A stretch of 64,000 bases of DNA from Mycolicibacterium rutilum (GCF_900108565.1 NZ_LT629971.1:5580001-5644000), one strand, 5' to 3'. Shown: positions 38,845 to 47,572, numbered from the stretch's first letter. Notes: generated by a model from the letters alone, not told the origin. Program-made: numbers and translations.

Positions 38845-39377
38845 GCCTGCACGCCTCGGCCGTTGCGACGCTGACGAATTGGCGTGCGCCCGATCCCGCG
38901 CAGGACTCGTTGCGGCACGCGGTGCTGGCGTTCCTGGCGGCCCGCGAGGACGGCTGTCTGCGATCCTGCGCACCCGGGCACGTCACCGGTTCGGCGCTGG
39001 TGCTCGATAACACCGGGAGCCACGCGCTGCTGACGCTGCATCCGCGGTTCGGCCGGTGGCTGCAGCTCGGCGGCCACTGCGAGCCCGATGATCCCGACAT
39101 CGTCGCGGCCGCGCTGCGGGAGGCGACCGAGGAGTCCGGCGTCGAGGGTCTGACAATCGATCCGGAACCCGCGGCGCTGCACGTACATCCGGTGACGTGT
39201 TCGCTGGGCGTGCCGACGCGCCACCTCGACGTGCAGTTCGTCGTGCGCGCGCCCGCCGGCGCCGAGATCGCGGTCAGCGACGAGTCGCTGGACCTGCGGT
39301 GGTGGCCGCTGGACGCGTTGCCCGAGGACTCCGATTTCGGCCTCACCCAACTGGCGGCGGCGGCCCGCAACCGATGA
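38841..39377 (+). CDS. NUDIX hydrolase coupled to fbiB
   Basis: 178 residues from GTG 38841, four-base GTGA overlap with fbiB. The Nudix box reads GGHCEPDDPDIVAAALREAT followed by EESGVEGL, matching GX5EX7REUXEEXGU with glycine, catalytic glutamates and arginine intact. Flanking regions (RHAVLAFLAAREDGCL, WWPLDALPEDSDFGL) resemble other NUDIX proteins that act on nucleoside diphosphate derivatives. Its coupling to F420 genes suggests work on a precursor or by-product of that pathway, but the substrate is not deducible. It replaces the methylase gene I recall after fbiB in M. tuberculosis. Confidence 0.88.
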   Translation: MSLHASAVATLTNWRAPDPAQDSLRHAVLAFLAAREDGCLRSCAPGHVTGSALVLDNTGSHALLTLHPRFGRWLQLGGHCEPDDPDIVAAALREATEESGVEGLTIDPEPAALHVHPVTCSLGVPTRHLDVQFVVRAPAGAEIAVSDESLDLRWWPLDALPEDSDFGLTQLAAAARNR

Positions 39378-39424
39378 TTTCGGTGCACTCCTGATCGCTC
39401 AGCGACCGGTAGCGCACCGAAATC
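39376..39424. terminator. Bidirectional terminator between NUDIX gene and manC
   Basis: GATTTCGGTGC (39376-39386) pairs perfectly with GCACCGAAATC (39414-39424); the loop of 27 bases holds an inner hairpin TCGCT-CA-GCGA. On the plus strand the arm begins at the stop codon. It separates two convergent genes, and the A/T-rich outer ends of the stem serve either direction. Confidence 0.65.
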
Positions 39425-39428
39425 GCAA

Positions 39429-40505
39429 CTAGACGTCGGTCGAGAAGCGGATGCCGCCGTCCGGGATCGTCACACCCGGCCACACCCGCGCGCCACGCAA
39501 CAACTCGCAGCGGGCGCCGACGTCCGCGCCGTCGCCGATCACCCCGTCGCGGATCAACGCCCGCGGCCCGATCCGCGCGCCGAAACCGATGATCGAGCGT
39601 TCGATCACCGCGCCGGCGCCGACCTTCGCGCCGTCAAAGATCACCGCGCCGTCAAGCCTTGCGCCACCGGCGATCTCGGCGCCGCGGCCGACCACGGTGC
39701 CGCCGATCAACAACGCGCCGGGGGCGACGCTGGCGCCGTCGTGCACCAGCTCCTCGCCGCGGTGCCCGCCGAGCGCGGGCGAGGGCGCGATGCCGCGGAC
39801 CAGGTCTGCCGAGCCCCGGACGAAGTCCTCGGGGGTGCCCATGTCGCGCCAGTAGGTCGAGTCGACGTAGCCGCACACCCGCAAACCGTCGGACAGCAGG
39901 CCCGGGAACACCTCCCGCTCCACCGACAGCGCCCGGTCGCTGGGGATGCGGTCGATGACCTCGCGCTTGAATACGTAGCAGCCGGCGTTGATCTGGTCGG
40001 TCGGCGGGTCCTGCGTCTTCTCCAGGAACGCGGTCACCATGCCGTCGCCGTCGGTCGGCACGCAGCCGAACGCGCGCGGGTCCCCGACCCGCACCAGGTG
40101 CAGCGTGACGTCGGCGCCGTTGTCCTCGTGGCAGTTCAGCAGCGCACGCAGGTCCGCGCCCGAGAGCACGTCGCCGTTGAACACCAGCGCGGTGTCGTGG
40201 CGCAGCTTGGGCGCCACGTTGGCGATGCCGCCGCCGGTGCCCAGCGGTTCGTTCTCCACGACGTACTCGATCTGCAGGCCGAGCTTGGAGCCGTCGCCGA
40301 ACTCGGACTCGAACACGCCCGCCTTGTAGGACGTGCCGAGGATGACGTGCTCGATACCGGCGTCGGCGATCCGCGACAGCAGATGCGTCAGGAACGGCAG
40401 CCCGGCCGTCGGCAGCATCGGCTTGGGCGCCGAGAGAGTGAGCGGCCGCAGCCGCGTGCCAAGACCACCGACCAGAATGACGGCGTCGACCTCCGCGGGA
40501 TTCAC
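39429..40505 (-). CDS. manC: Mannose-1-phosphate guanylyltransferase
   Basis: 358 residues from GTG 40505 (VNPAEVDAVILVGGLGTRLRPLT). The nucleotide loop is LVGGLGTRLRPLTLSAPKPMLP in two runs, and the C-terminus is a left-handed beta-helix of hexapeptides (SPALGGHRGEELVHDGASVAPGALLIGGT onward). It forms GDP-mannose from mannose-1-phosphate and GTP. The same gene in M. tuberculosis (Rv3264c) is called manB or mpg. It starts one base after the wbbL stop, so rmlD-wbbL-manC is a single unit. Confidence 0.95.
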   Translation of the reverse strand: MNPAEVDAVILVGGLGTRLRPLTLSAPKPMLPTAGLPFLTHLLSRIADAGIEHVILGTSYKAGVFESEFGDGSKLGLQIEYVVENEPLGTGGGIANVAPKLRHDTALVFNGDVLSGADLRALLNCHEDNGADVTLHLVRVGDPRAFGCVPTDGDGMVTAFLEKTQDPPTDQINAGCYVFKREVIDRIPSDRALSVEREVFPGLLSDGLRVCGYVDSTYWRDMGTPEDFVRGSADLVRGIAPSPALGGHRGEELVHDGASVAPGALLIGGTVVGRGAEIAGGARLDGAVIFDGAKVGAGAVIERSIIGFGARIGPRALIRDGVIGDGADVGARCELLRGARVWPGVTIPDGGIRFSTDV

Positions 40506-40506
40506 G

Positions 40507-41391
40507 CTAGCGCCGTCCTTTCGCTCGGTTGCGCTTCGAGTTCCGGACCACCAGGCTCGCGCGCGCGGCGAGCGAGGCCCGGATCGTCCAGCGCAGCGGC
40601 CCCTGCCACCACTTCGGATACCGATCCGCGAGGAAAGTGTAGGTGCTCCGATGATGGGCAGCCAAGTTGCGCGCCGGGTCGCGGCCAGTCGAGTGACCCT
40701 TGTCGTGCAAAACCTCCGCCGCGGGCACGTAGACGTTCTGCCAACCGGCCTGCGACAGGCGATCACCCAGGTCGACGTCCTCCATGTACATGAAATAGCG
40801 CTCGTCGAAGCCCGAGATCTCCTCGAACGCCGAGCGCCGCAGCAACAGACACGATCCCGAGAGCCAGCCGACGGGGCGTTCGCTGGGCTGCTGTCGCTCC
40901 TGACGGTACTCGGCGGTCCACGGGTTCGATTTCCACACCGGGCCGACGACCGCGTGCATGCCGCCGCGCACCAGGCTCGGCTGGTGGCGCGCCGACGGGT
41001 ACACCGAGCCGTCGGGGTCACGGATCAGCGGCCCCAGCGCACCGGCGCGCGGCCAGCGCGCCGCGGCCTCCAGCATCAGGTCGATGCTGCGCGGGCCCCA
41101 CTGCACGTCGGGGTTGGCGACGACGAAGAAGTCCGAGTAGTCCGCCTTCGACAGGTACTCCGCGGCGGCCCGGTTCACCGCGGTGCCGTAGCCCACGTTG
41201 GCGCCGGTGCGCAGCAGCCGGGCGTTGGGATAGCGCTCGAGCGCTTCCTCGGGTGTCCCGTCAATCGAGCCGTTGTCGGCCATGATCACTGTCACCGACC
41301 GGTCGGTGGCGTGCGCAAGCGACGCGAGGAACCGGTCCAGGTGTGGTCCCGGTGAATACGTCACCGTGATCACGACCAGTTCGTCACTCAC
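40507..41391 (-). CDS. wbbL: Rhamnosyltransferase WbbL of the wall linker
   Basis: 294 residues from GTG 41391, overlapping the rmlD stop as GTGA. GT2 fold: VVITVTYSPGPHLDRFLASL, ADNGSIDGTPEEAL, the VANPDVQWGP metal-binding DxD-like region and YFMYMEDVDLGDRLSQAGW. It adds the L-rhamnose to the decaprenyl-GlcNAc intermediate of the arabinogalactan-peptidoglycan linker and is essential in mycobacteria. The basic tail (RNSKRNRAKGRR) fits attachment to the membrane. Confidence 0.95.
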   Translation of the reverse strand: MSDELVVITVTYSPGPHLDRFLASLAHATDRSVTVIMADNGSIDGTPEEALERYPNARLLRTGANVGYGTAVNRAAAEYLSKADYSDFFVVANPDVQWGPRSIDLMLEAAARWPRAGALGPLIRDPDGSVYPSARHQPSLVRGGMHAVVGPVWKSNPWTAEYRQERQQPSERPVGWLSGSCLLLRRSAFEEISGFDERYFMYMEDVDLGDRLSQAGWQNVYVPAAEVLHDKGHSTGRDPARNLAAHHRSTYTFLADRYPKWWQGPLRWTIRASLAARASLVVRNSKRNRAKGRR

Positions 41392-42284
41392 GGCGTAGAG
41401 GGTATCGGGCGGTGCGGGCCCGCCGCCGCGAGCGCGGCATGCAGCGCCTCGCGCCACGGCCGCAGCGGAGTCAGCCCGGCCTCGGTCGAGCGCCGCCCCG
41501 ACAGCGCCGAGTACGGCGGCCGCGGGGCCGGCCGCGGATGCCGGTCGCTGCCCACCGGCCGCACCCGCTCCGGGTCGGCGCCGACGGCCTCGAACACCGC
41601 CCGCGCCTGATCGAAGCGGCTGGCCTCCCCCGCGTTGGCGGCGTGCAGCAGCGGCGCGGAGACTCCGCCGCCGGCGATCTGCAGCAGCGCCGCCACCAGG
41701 TCACCCACGTAGGTGGGCGAGCCGATCTGGTCGGCCACCACGTCGACCGTCCCGTCGCCGGCCGCCGCCCGCCGCATGGCCGCCGCGAAGTCGGTGCCGT
41801 CGGCGCCCTCGTACACCCACGCCGTGCGCACCACGCACGCGCCGGGCAGCGCCGCGTGCACGGCCGCCTCACCGGCCAGCTTGGTCCGGCCGTAGACGTT
41901 GACCGGGCCGGTCGGGTCGTCGATGTCATAGGGCCGCCGCTGTGTGCCCGAGAACACGTAATCGGTGGAGATGTGAATCAGCCCCGCACCGGCTGCGGCG
42001 CAGGCCCGGGCGATGTGGGCGGGGCCGTCGGCGTTGACCGCATGCGCGCGGGCCTGATCGGCTTCGGCGGCGTCGACGGCGGTGAACGCGGCGCAGTTGA
42101 TGACGACGTCGCCGCCCTCGACGAAACGCGCGGCCGCCGACGCGTCGGTGATGTCCCAGTCCGCCGAGGTCAGGGCCAGCACCTCGCGGCCCTGTCGGCG
42201 GGCCTGAGCTGCCAGGACGCGGCCGACCATCCCGCCCGCGCCCGCAATAACGATTCGGCCAGACTCGGAGAAAGACACGGTCAC
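41388..42284 (-). CDS. rmlD: dTDP-4-dehydrorhamnose reductase
   Basis: 298 residues. Rossmann motif GRIVIAGAGGMVGRVLAAQARRQ; HISTDYVFSGTQRRPYDIDDP and VYGRTKLAGE carry the Ser-Tyr-Lys catalytic triad of the SDR family. It makes dTDP-L-rhamnose, the donor for the following gene wbbL. The four-base overlap links the two. The upstream gap (42285-42345) to the divergent LCP gene is 61 bases. Confidence 0.96.
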   Translation of the reverse strand: MTVSFSESGRIVIAGAGGMVGRVLAAQARRQGREVLALTSADWDITDASAAARFVEGGDVVINCAAFTAVDAAEADQARAHAVNADGPAHIARACAAAGAGLIHISTDYVFSGTQRRPYDIDDPTGPVNVYGRTKLAGEAAVHAALPGACVVRTAWVYEGADGTDFAAAMRRAAAGDGTVDVVADQIGSPTYVGDLVAALLQIAGGGVSAPLLHAANAGEASRFDQARAVFEAVGADPERVRPVGSDRHPRPAPRPPYSALSGRRSTEAGLTPLRPWREALHAALAAAGPHRPIPSTP

Positions 42285-42345
42285 GAGTCTGGCACGCCGA
42301 CTCCGGCTACCCGGTCAACGCCGCTGTCGCCAGTAGCCTGGGCTG

Positions 42346-43806
42346 ATGCCCGGTCGAATGCTGCGCGTCATCGCTGTGTCGGCGGCCCTGGCGGTCGTCA
42401 TCGGGACGGGCGTGGCCTGGGGCAAGATCCGCTCGTTCGAATCGGGCATCAACCACATCTCGCCGGTGGCGCTGGGCGAGGGCGGCGAGGACGGCGCGAT
42501 CGACGTGCTGCTGGTCGGCATGGACAGCCGCACCGACGCCCACGGCAACCCGCTGTCGGCGGAGGAATTGGCCACGCTGCGCGCCGGTGACGACGAGGCC
42601 ACCAACACCGACACGATCATCTTGATCCGCATCCCCAACAACGGGAAGTCCGCCACCGCGATCTCGATCCCCCGCGACTCGTATGTCGAGGCGCCCGGTG
42701 TCGGCAAGATGAAGATCAACGGCGTCTACGGGTCCGTGCACGCCGAGAAGATGATCGAACTGGTCGAGCAGGACGGCGAGGACCCCGCGCAGGCGCAGCC
42801 GCAGGCCACCGAGGCCGGCCGCGAGGCGCTGATCAAGACCGTCGCCAATCTCACCGGCGTGACCGTCGACCACTACGCCGAGATCGGCCTGCTCGGCTTC
42901 GCGCTGATCACCGATGCGCTCGGCGGTGTCAACGTCTGCCTGAAAGAGGCTGTGTACGAACCGCTTTCGGGAGCCGACTTCCCCGCCGGCTGGCAGAAGC
43001 TGAACGGTCCGCAGGCTTTGAGTTTCGTGCGTCAGCGCCACGACCTGCCGCGCGGTGACCTGGACCGGGTCACCCGTCAGCAGTCGGTGATGGCGTCGCT
43101 GGCCCACGACGTGATCTCGAGCAAGACGCTGTCGAGCCCGGCCACGCTGAACCGGCTCGAGGACGCCGTGCAGCGCTCGGTGGTGCTCTCCGACGGTTGG
43201 GACGTCATGCAATTCGCCGAGCAGCTGCAGAAGCTCGCCGCGGGCAACGTCGCGTTCGCCACCATCCCGGTGCTGCAGGAGAACGGCTGGAGCGACGACG
43301 GCATGCAGAGCGTGGTGCGGATCGATCCGGCCGAGGTCAAGAGCTGGGTCGACGGCCTGCTGCACGACCAGGACGAGGGCAAGACCGAAAAGCTCGCCTA
43401 CACCCCGGACAAGACCACCGCCGAGGTCGTCAACGCCACCGACATCAACGGCCTGGCCGCCGCGGTGTCGGCGGTGCTGACCAACAAGGGGTTCACCCCC
43501 GGCCCCACCGGCAACCACGAGGGCGATCCGGTCAGCGGCAGCCAGGTGCGGGCAGCCAAAGCCGACGACCTTGGCGCGCAAGCCGTTTCGCAGGACCTCG
43601 GCGGACTGCCGGTCGTCGAGGACCCGACGGTGCCCGCGGGCGCGGTGCGGGTCGTGCTGGCCGCCGACTACTCGGGACCGGGATCCGACGGCACCGACCC
43701 GACGACCGCGACCGCCGATCCCGTCGCCATCGGTTCCACCGAGGCCGCGCCGCCGCCGTCGCCGATCCTCACCGCGGGTTCCGACGACCCGGCGTGCGTC
43801 AACTAG
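42346..43806 (+). CDS. LytR-CpsA-Psr ligase with LytR_C domain
   Basis: 486 residues. A single N-terminal membrane segment (6-23) precedes the LCP domain (about 45-280): DVLLVGMDSRTDA, ATNTDTIILIRIPNN, AISIPRDSYVEAPGVGKMKINGVY in two runs, and ALSFVRQRHDLPRGDLDRVTRQQ with the conserved arginines. After a linker lies a LytR_C domain (about 354-440, TAEVVNATDINGLAAAVSAVL). Such enzymes attach arabinogalactan to peptidoglycan. It corresponds to Rv3267 (CpsA). It is divergent from rmlD and is followed by the TIGR03089 gene after two bases. Confidence 0.95.
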   Translation: MPGRMLRVIAVSAALAVVIGTGVAWGKIRSFESGINHISPVALGEGGEDGAIDVLLVGMDSRTDAHGNPLSAEELATLRAGDDEATNTDTIILIRIPNNGKSATAISIPRDSYVEAPGVGKMKINGVYGSVHAEKMIELVEQDGEDPAQAQPQATEAGREALIKTVANLTGVTVDHYAEIGLLGFALITDALGGVNVCLKEAVYEPLSGADFPAGWQKLNGPQALSFVRQRHDLPRGDLDRVTRQQSVMASLAHDVISSKTLSSPATLNRLEDAVQRSVVLSDGWDVMQFAEQLQKLAAGNVAFATIPVLQENGWSDDGMQSVVRIDPAEVKSWVDGLLHDQDEGKTEKLAYTPDKTTAEVVNATDINGLAAAVSAVLTNKGFTPGPTGNHEGDPVSGSQVRAAKADDLGAQAVSQDLGGLPVVEDPTVPAGAVRVVLAADYSGPGSDGTDPTTATADPVAIGSTEAAPPPSPILTAGSDDPACVN

Positions 43807-43808
43807 AC

Positions 43809-44522
43809 GTGGCGACACTCAGTTCGGCGATCCTCGATCCGCTGATGGCATCGGACCCCGCCGGTCCGCGCATCACCTACTACGACGACGCCACCGGTGA
43901 GCGCATCGAGCTCTCGACGGCGACGCTGGCCAACTGGGCGGCCAAGACCGCCAACCTGTTACGCGACGAGCTCGGCGCGGGACCGGCCAGCCGCGTCGCG
44001 GTGTTGCTGCCCGCACACTGGCAGACCGCCGCGGTGCTGTTCGGAATCTGGTGGATCGGAGCCGAAGTCGTGCTGCCCGGCCCGGGGATCGAGGCCGACG
44101 TCGCGCTGTGCACGGCGGACCGGCTGACGGAAGCCGACGCCGCCGTGGGCATGGGCGAGGTCGCGGTGCTGTCGATGGACCCGTTCGGCAAGCCCGCCCC
44201 CGACCTGCCGGTCGGGGTGACCGACTACGCGACCGCCGTGCGGGTGCACGGGGACCAGATCACGCCCGAACGCTCGCCGGGACCGGCGCTGGCCGGCCGC
44301 AGCGCCGACGACGTGCTGGCCGCCGCCCGGGAATCGGCTGCGGCACAAGGTCTTACGGCAACAGACCGGGTGCTGTCGAGCGCGCCCTGGGGCAGCGCCG
44401 ACGAGCTCGTGCGGAACCTGATCGCCGTGTTCGCCGTCGGCGCCTCGCTGGTGCAGGTCGCCAACGCCGACCCGGCGGCCCTCGACCGGCGCAGGCAGAC
44501 GGAGAGGGTCACCCGCGGCTGA
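43809..44522 (+). CDS. TIGR03089-family acyl-CoA synthetase-like protein
   Basis: 237 residues from GTG 43809, two bases after the LCP stop. It resembles only the N-terminal part of an AMP-forming ligase: ITYYDDATGERIELSTATLANWAAKTANLLRDELG, then VAVLLPAHWQTAAVLFGIWWIGAEVVLPG. There is no ATP-binding STGTTGxPK motif and no A8-A10 region, so it cannot adenylate. The family is conserved after cpsA in actinobacteria (Rv3268) and has no known function. Confidence 0.85.
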   Translation: MATLSSAILDPLMASDPAGPRITYYDDATGERIELSTATLANWAAKTANLLRDELGAGPASRVAVLLPAHWQTAAVLFGIWWIGAEVVLPGPGIEADVALCTADRLTEADAAVGMGEVAVLSMDPFGKPAPDLPVGVTDYATAVRVHGDQITPERSPGPALAGRSADDVLAAARESAAAQGLTATDRVLSSAPWGSADELVRNLIAVFAVGASLVQVANADPAALDRRRQTERVTRG

Positions 44523-44637
44523 CGCCGTCCATGACCTGGGTGTGCTGGTGCGGGTGCCCAAGCGTCCCGCCGACATCGCGCGCCGCATCGAGACCGCCCG
44601 CGCGCTCTATCACCGCCTGGCGTCGCTCCGGAACTGA
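44512..44637 (+). other. Short orphan reading frame after the TIGR03089 gene
   Basis: One base out of frame with the preceding gene, an open stretch runs to a TGA at 44637 and reads HDLGVLVRVPKRPADIARR then IETARALYHRLASLRN. It looks protein-like (charged, helical) but has no convincing start codon and no family that I recognise. A remnant of a decayed gene or a frameshifted extension are both possible; chance is not excluded. Confidence 0.25.
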
Positions 44638-44646
44638 CGAGCGCCG

Positions 44647-45939
44647 TCAGCGGCGCAGCACGAAGGTCAACCGGTCCAGATAGGCGTCGACGTCGGCGAT
44701 CACCGAACGCGTCGTGTGCACGCTGATCGCCACCGTGTCACCGATGCGGTGCACGCCGTGCGTCAGCCCCATCATCGGCATCAGCGACGGGTAGGACGCG
44801 GTGAGCACCACCGGGCAGCCGCCGAAGCTCAGATCTGCCTCCCCCCGCTCGACACTGGACACGACCGTGTTGCCACGCACCATCGACCAGTTGTCGTCGG
44901 GGTTTAGGCGCCAGACGCCCGCCCAGCGCACCGGTGCGGGCACCCCGTCGAAGGCCAGCCGCGCGTCGGCCGGCATCTGGGCGTCCCGTCGCCGAATGCT
45001 CATCAGGTCCTCGATGATGCGGGCATACCGTTCGGCCGTCGTCGGGGCGTCGGGATACAGGCCGACGCCGTGCACGGCGAAGTGGTTACGCGCCGTCGGC
45101 TTACCGGGTTTGGCGATCGCCACCTCGGCCGTGAGCGCCGACACGTCCTCACCCTGGTCCCTCAGGTGCCCGGCCAACGCATCCGACACCGCGACGAGCG
45201 CCCCGACCAACACCGTCGGGCCGGGGAGTTGGTCGCGGTGACACGCGACGGTCCGCAACACGCTCGGACCGTGCGGCCGGGCGTTGGTGCTCAGCGCCGG
45301 CACCGGCGGCTTCTCCGGCGGGAGCTCCCCGGATTCTCGGCGGCGCGCGAGCCGTTTGCGGACCCGGTACGCATCGACGACGTCACGCAGCGGACGGGTC
45401 CGGCCGGCCTGCTCGACCGGCACCGGCGCCGCCGCCCGCCCGAACAACTGCGCGGCCAGCGCCGCCGTGCGGGTGCCGTCACCGAGCGCATGCGTCATCT
45501 GCAGCACCACCACGGTCGCGACACCGTCGTGCCCCGGCACGTCGCGCACCTCGCGGAAGACGTGCAGACGCCAGGTGTTCCGCCGCGGGTCCAGTTGGCG
45601 CTGCATCAACCCGGCCAGCGAGTCGAGGACCTGCTGCCAACCCAGGCCGGCCGTCGGCCACACATCGACGCTGTGCGACCCGATCGGAGCCCCCGAAACC
45701 CAGTCGGGGAAGCGCAGATTGAGTGTGTGCGGCCGGACCCGCAGCCCGAAGTCGGCACACCGGCGCGCGCGCTCGAGCACGTCGTCGACGGCCTGCTCGA
45801 CGGAATCGGGGGTGCCCGCGAACGCATAGGCCAGGAACTGGTCGGTGGCAAACTTCGTCGCCAGCCAGTACCACATCGCGTCCACCGGACGCATGGGTTC
45901 CACGGCCGCCGTCGGCGGCGGGGTCACCATGGTCTCCAT
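44647..45939 (-). CDS. WS/DGAT- or condensation-like acyltransferase
   Basis: 430 residues. MRPVDAMWYWLATKF resembles the opening of WS/DGAT proteins (SPLDAMFW type), and the active-site motif appears as MTHALGDGTRT (149-158): His150 and the Asp154-Gly155 pair are intact, while the first of the two usual histidines is Thr. This is the HxxxDG core common to WS/DGAT, NRPS condensation and Pap-type acyltransferases. DUF1298-like features occur at the C-terminus (GLTHGVHRIGDTVAISVHTTRSVIADVDAYLDRL). It is divergent from the adenylation-enzyme/ACP pair by 165 bases, so an acyl-ACP is a logical donor. Confidence 0.78.
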   Translation of the reverse strand: METMVTPPPTAAVEPMRPVDAMWYWLATKFATDQFLAYAFAGTPDSVEQAVDDVLERARRCADFGLRVRPHTLNLRFPDWVSGAPIGSHSVDVWPTAGLGWQQVLDSLAGLMQRQLDPRRNTWRLHVFREVRDVPGHDGVATVVVLQMTHALGDGTRTAALAAQLFGRAAAPVPVEQAGRTRPLRDVVDAYRVRKRLARRRESGELPPEKPPVPALSTNARPHGPSVLRTVACHRDQLPGPTVLVGALVAVSDALAGHLRDQGEDVSALTAEVAIAKPGKPTARNHFAVHGVGLYPDAPTTAERYARIIEDLMSIRRRDAQMPADARLAFDGVPAPVRWAGVWRLNPDDNWSMVRGNTVVSSVERGEADLSFGGCPVVLTASYPSLMPMMGLTHGVHRIGDTVAISVHTTRSVIADVDAYLDRLTFVLRR

Positions 45940-46104
45940 GCCGTCCAGTCAACCAGTTCGCACCGGCCCCGGCACGGCCACACGTGGCGAGCAGCAGCAC
46001 GCGCCGCTGAGCTAACATGCGGGGGCCGGGGCGAAGCAGGCGGCGACTGGTCAACGTGTCTTCGCAGCGGGCGATCGCGACGCCGTGCTGGACGAGGAGA
46101 AGAA

Positions 46105-47286
46105 TTGACCAATCTTCCGCTGGTCGGTCACGCGCGTCCCGAAGTCCAGCGCATCCTCGACCGGTACGTCCATGCCTACCTCGGCGAGGCATCGACACTC
46201 GTGATCTCGGCATCGCGGTTCGATTCGGTGCACTCGCACGCCGGGTGGTCGGTGACCGACTGCGCGACGCGATTCGAGACGCTCCCGGGTTCGCCCGAGG
46301 CCCACGGCCCGACCGCACAACTGGTCATGGAGACCTCGGGGACGACCGGCGAACCGAAGCTGGTCCGCTACTCCAAAGACGTGATCCGTCGCTGCGCCGA
46401 AGCGATTGCCGAGCGCCTCGCGCTCACCGCCGATCGCGACTACGTCGCACTGGTCAATCCCCGCTTCGCCTACGGGATGTCGATCATCCACAGCCATCTG
46501 GCCGCCGGGGTCCCCGTACGGTTCTGCGCGCCGCCGGTATCGCTCGACGCGTGGACCGACTTCCGCCGCAGCCTGCGGCCGAACTCGTCGGTGTATCTCC
46601 TTCCGCACCAGTCTTTTCTGCTCGCCCAGGATCCGAGCTGGTCGTTCGAGGGCGCCGTCGAACTGATCTTCGCCGGCGGTGCGCTGACCGAGTCCATGGC
46701 GGCGAAGCTGCGGCCGTCGTTTCCCCACGCCGGTGTCACCAACATGTACGGACAGGCCGAGTTGGGCCCGCGCATCGCCATCGGCCACGCGACGCTCGCG
46801 GACTTCCGCGAGGGCGACGTCGGCACACCGCTGCCCGGCGTCCGGATCCGCATCACCGGCGAGGATCGCGTCGAGGTGGCCAGCGACTACCGGATGCTCT
46901 CCTACGTCGACATCGCGGGCGGCGCAGAACCGACCACACCCGAGTGGTGGCCGACCGGCGACATCGGCCGGCTCACCGCCGACGGCCATCTGCACGTGCT
47001 CGGCCGCAGCGCCGCCGACATCAACTTCCTGGGTAGCCGTATCGAGCTCTCGGGGCTGCGGCGGCTCGTGCGCGCGGTCGACGGGGTGCTCGACTGCCGC
47101 GCCTCGGCGGTGGAGCACGCGGTGTACGGTCAGCAGCCGTCGCTGCGGGTCCTCGTCGAGACGCCCGACCCGACGGCCGAACGTCGGATTCGCAGGGCCC
47201 TGGCCGCCGAGGTGGGTAGCAGCGCCTCCGCCGTACTCATCGACGTCGTCGATGTTGCAGGACTGCCGGATTCGGGAAAGCTCTGA
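46105..47286 (+). CDS. Stand-alone short adenylation (AMP-binding) enzyme
   Basis: 393 residues from TTG 46105, with GAGGAG five to ten bases upstream. ATP loop METSGTTGEPK (76-86), A5 YGQAE (215-219), A7 WWPTGDIG (281-288), A8 GRSAADINFLGSRIEL (300-315) and a terminal A10 PDSGKL whose lysine is four residues from the end. It is far shorter than the usual 500-550 residues: the first roughly 100 residues of the fold are missing and the chain stops right after the A10 lysine. It probably activates a small carboxylic or amino acid for the ACP that follows after 19 bases. Confidence 0.82.
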   Translation: MTNLPLVGHARPEVQRILDRYVHAYLGEASTLVISASRFDSVHSHAGWSVTDCATRFETLPGSPEAHGPTAQLVMETSGTTGEPKLVRYSKDVIRRCAEAIAERLALTADRDYVALVNPRFAYGMSIIHSHLAAGVPVRFCAPPVSLDAWTDFRRSLRPNSSVYLLPHQSFLLAQDPSWSFEGAVELIFAGGALTESMAAKLRPSFPHAGVTNMYGQAELGPRIAIGHATLADFREGDVGTPLPGVRIRITGEDRVEVASDYRMLSYVDIAGGAEPTTPEWWPTGDIGRLTADGHLHVLGRSAADINFLGSRIELSGLRRLVRAVDGVLDCRASAVEHAVYGQQPSLRVLVETPDPTAERRIRRALAAEVGSSASAVLIDVVDVAGLPDSGKL

Positions 47287-47305
47287 GGGAACGAAAGGAC
47301 GCCAG

Positions 47306-47572
47306 GTGGCCGCGGATTGGGACGACGTCAGACAACGGTTGCTCGACCGTGTCTTCTACAGCTTCGACGAGCGTGACGTCGAGGCGTCCCAGGATCTGCA
47401 CGCCGACGGCTACCTCGACTCGCTGGCGGTGCTGGTCACCCTCGGCGTCCTCGAGGAAGAGGTCGGCGAGGGCGTCGCGGTGGAGGAGGCGAAGGTCTCC
47501 GACACCGCCTCGATGGCGGCGCTGAAGAACCTCTACCTGCGGCTGTGCGACAGGGTCACGTCAGCGGAGTAG
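47306..47572 (+). CDS. Acyl carrier protein (PCP/ACP)
   Basis: 88 residues from GTG 47306. The phosphopantetheine site is DGYLDSLAVL with Ser39, matching the DSL motif; the surrounding acidic helices (EEEVGEGVAVEEAKVSD) are typical of free-standing carrier proteins. It follows the adenylation gene by 19 bases and converges on fadE25 with a 12-base overlap of the ends. It needs a phosphopantetheinyl transferase from elsewhere. Confidence 0.88.
   Translation: MAADWDDVRQRLLDRVFYSFDERDVEASQDLHADGYLDSLAVLVTLGVLEEEVGEGVAVEEAKVSDTASMAALKNLYLRLCDRVTSAE

Noticed and set aside
43809..44522. Frameshifted full-length acyl-CoA synthetase in the TIGR03089 gene
   Set aside because: Short length and missing ATP motif are typical of the whole family, so this is not a broken gene.
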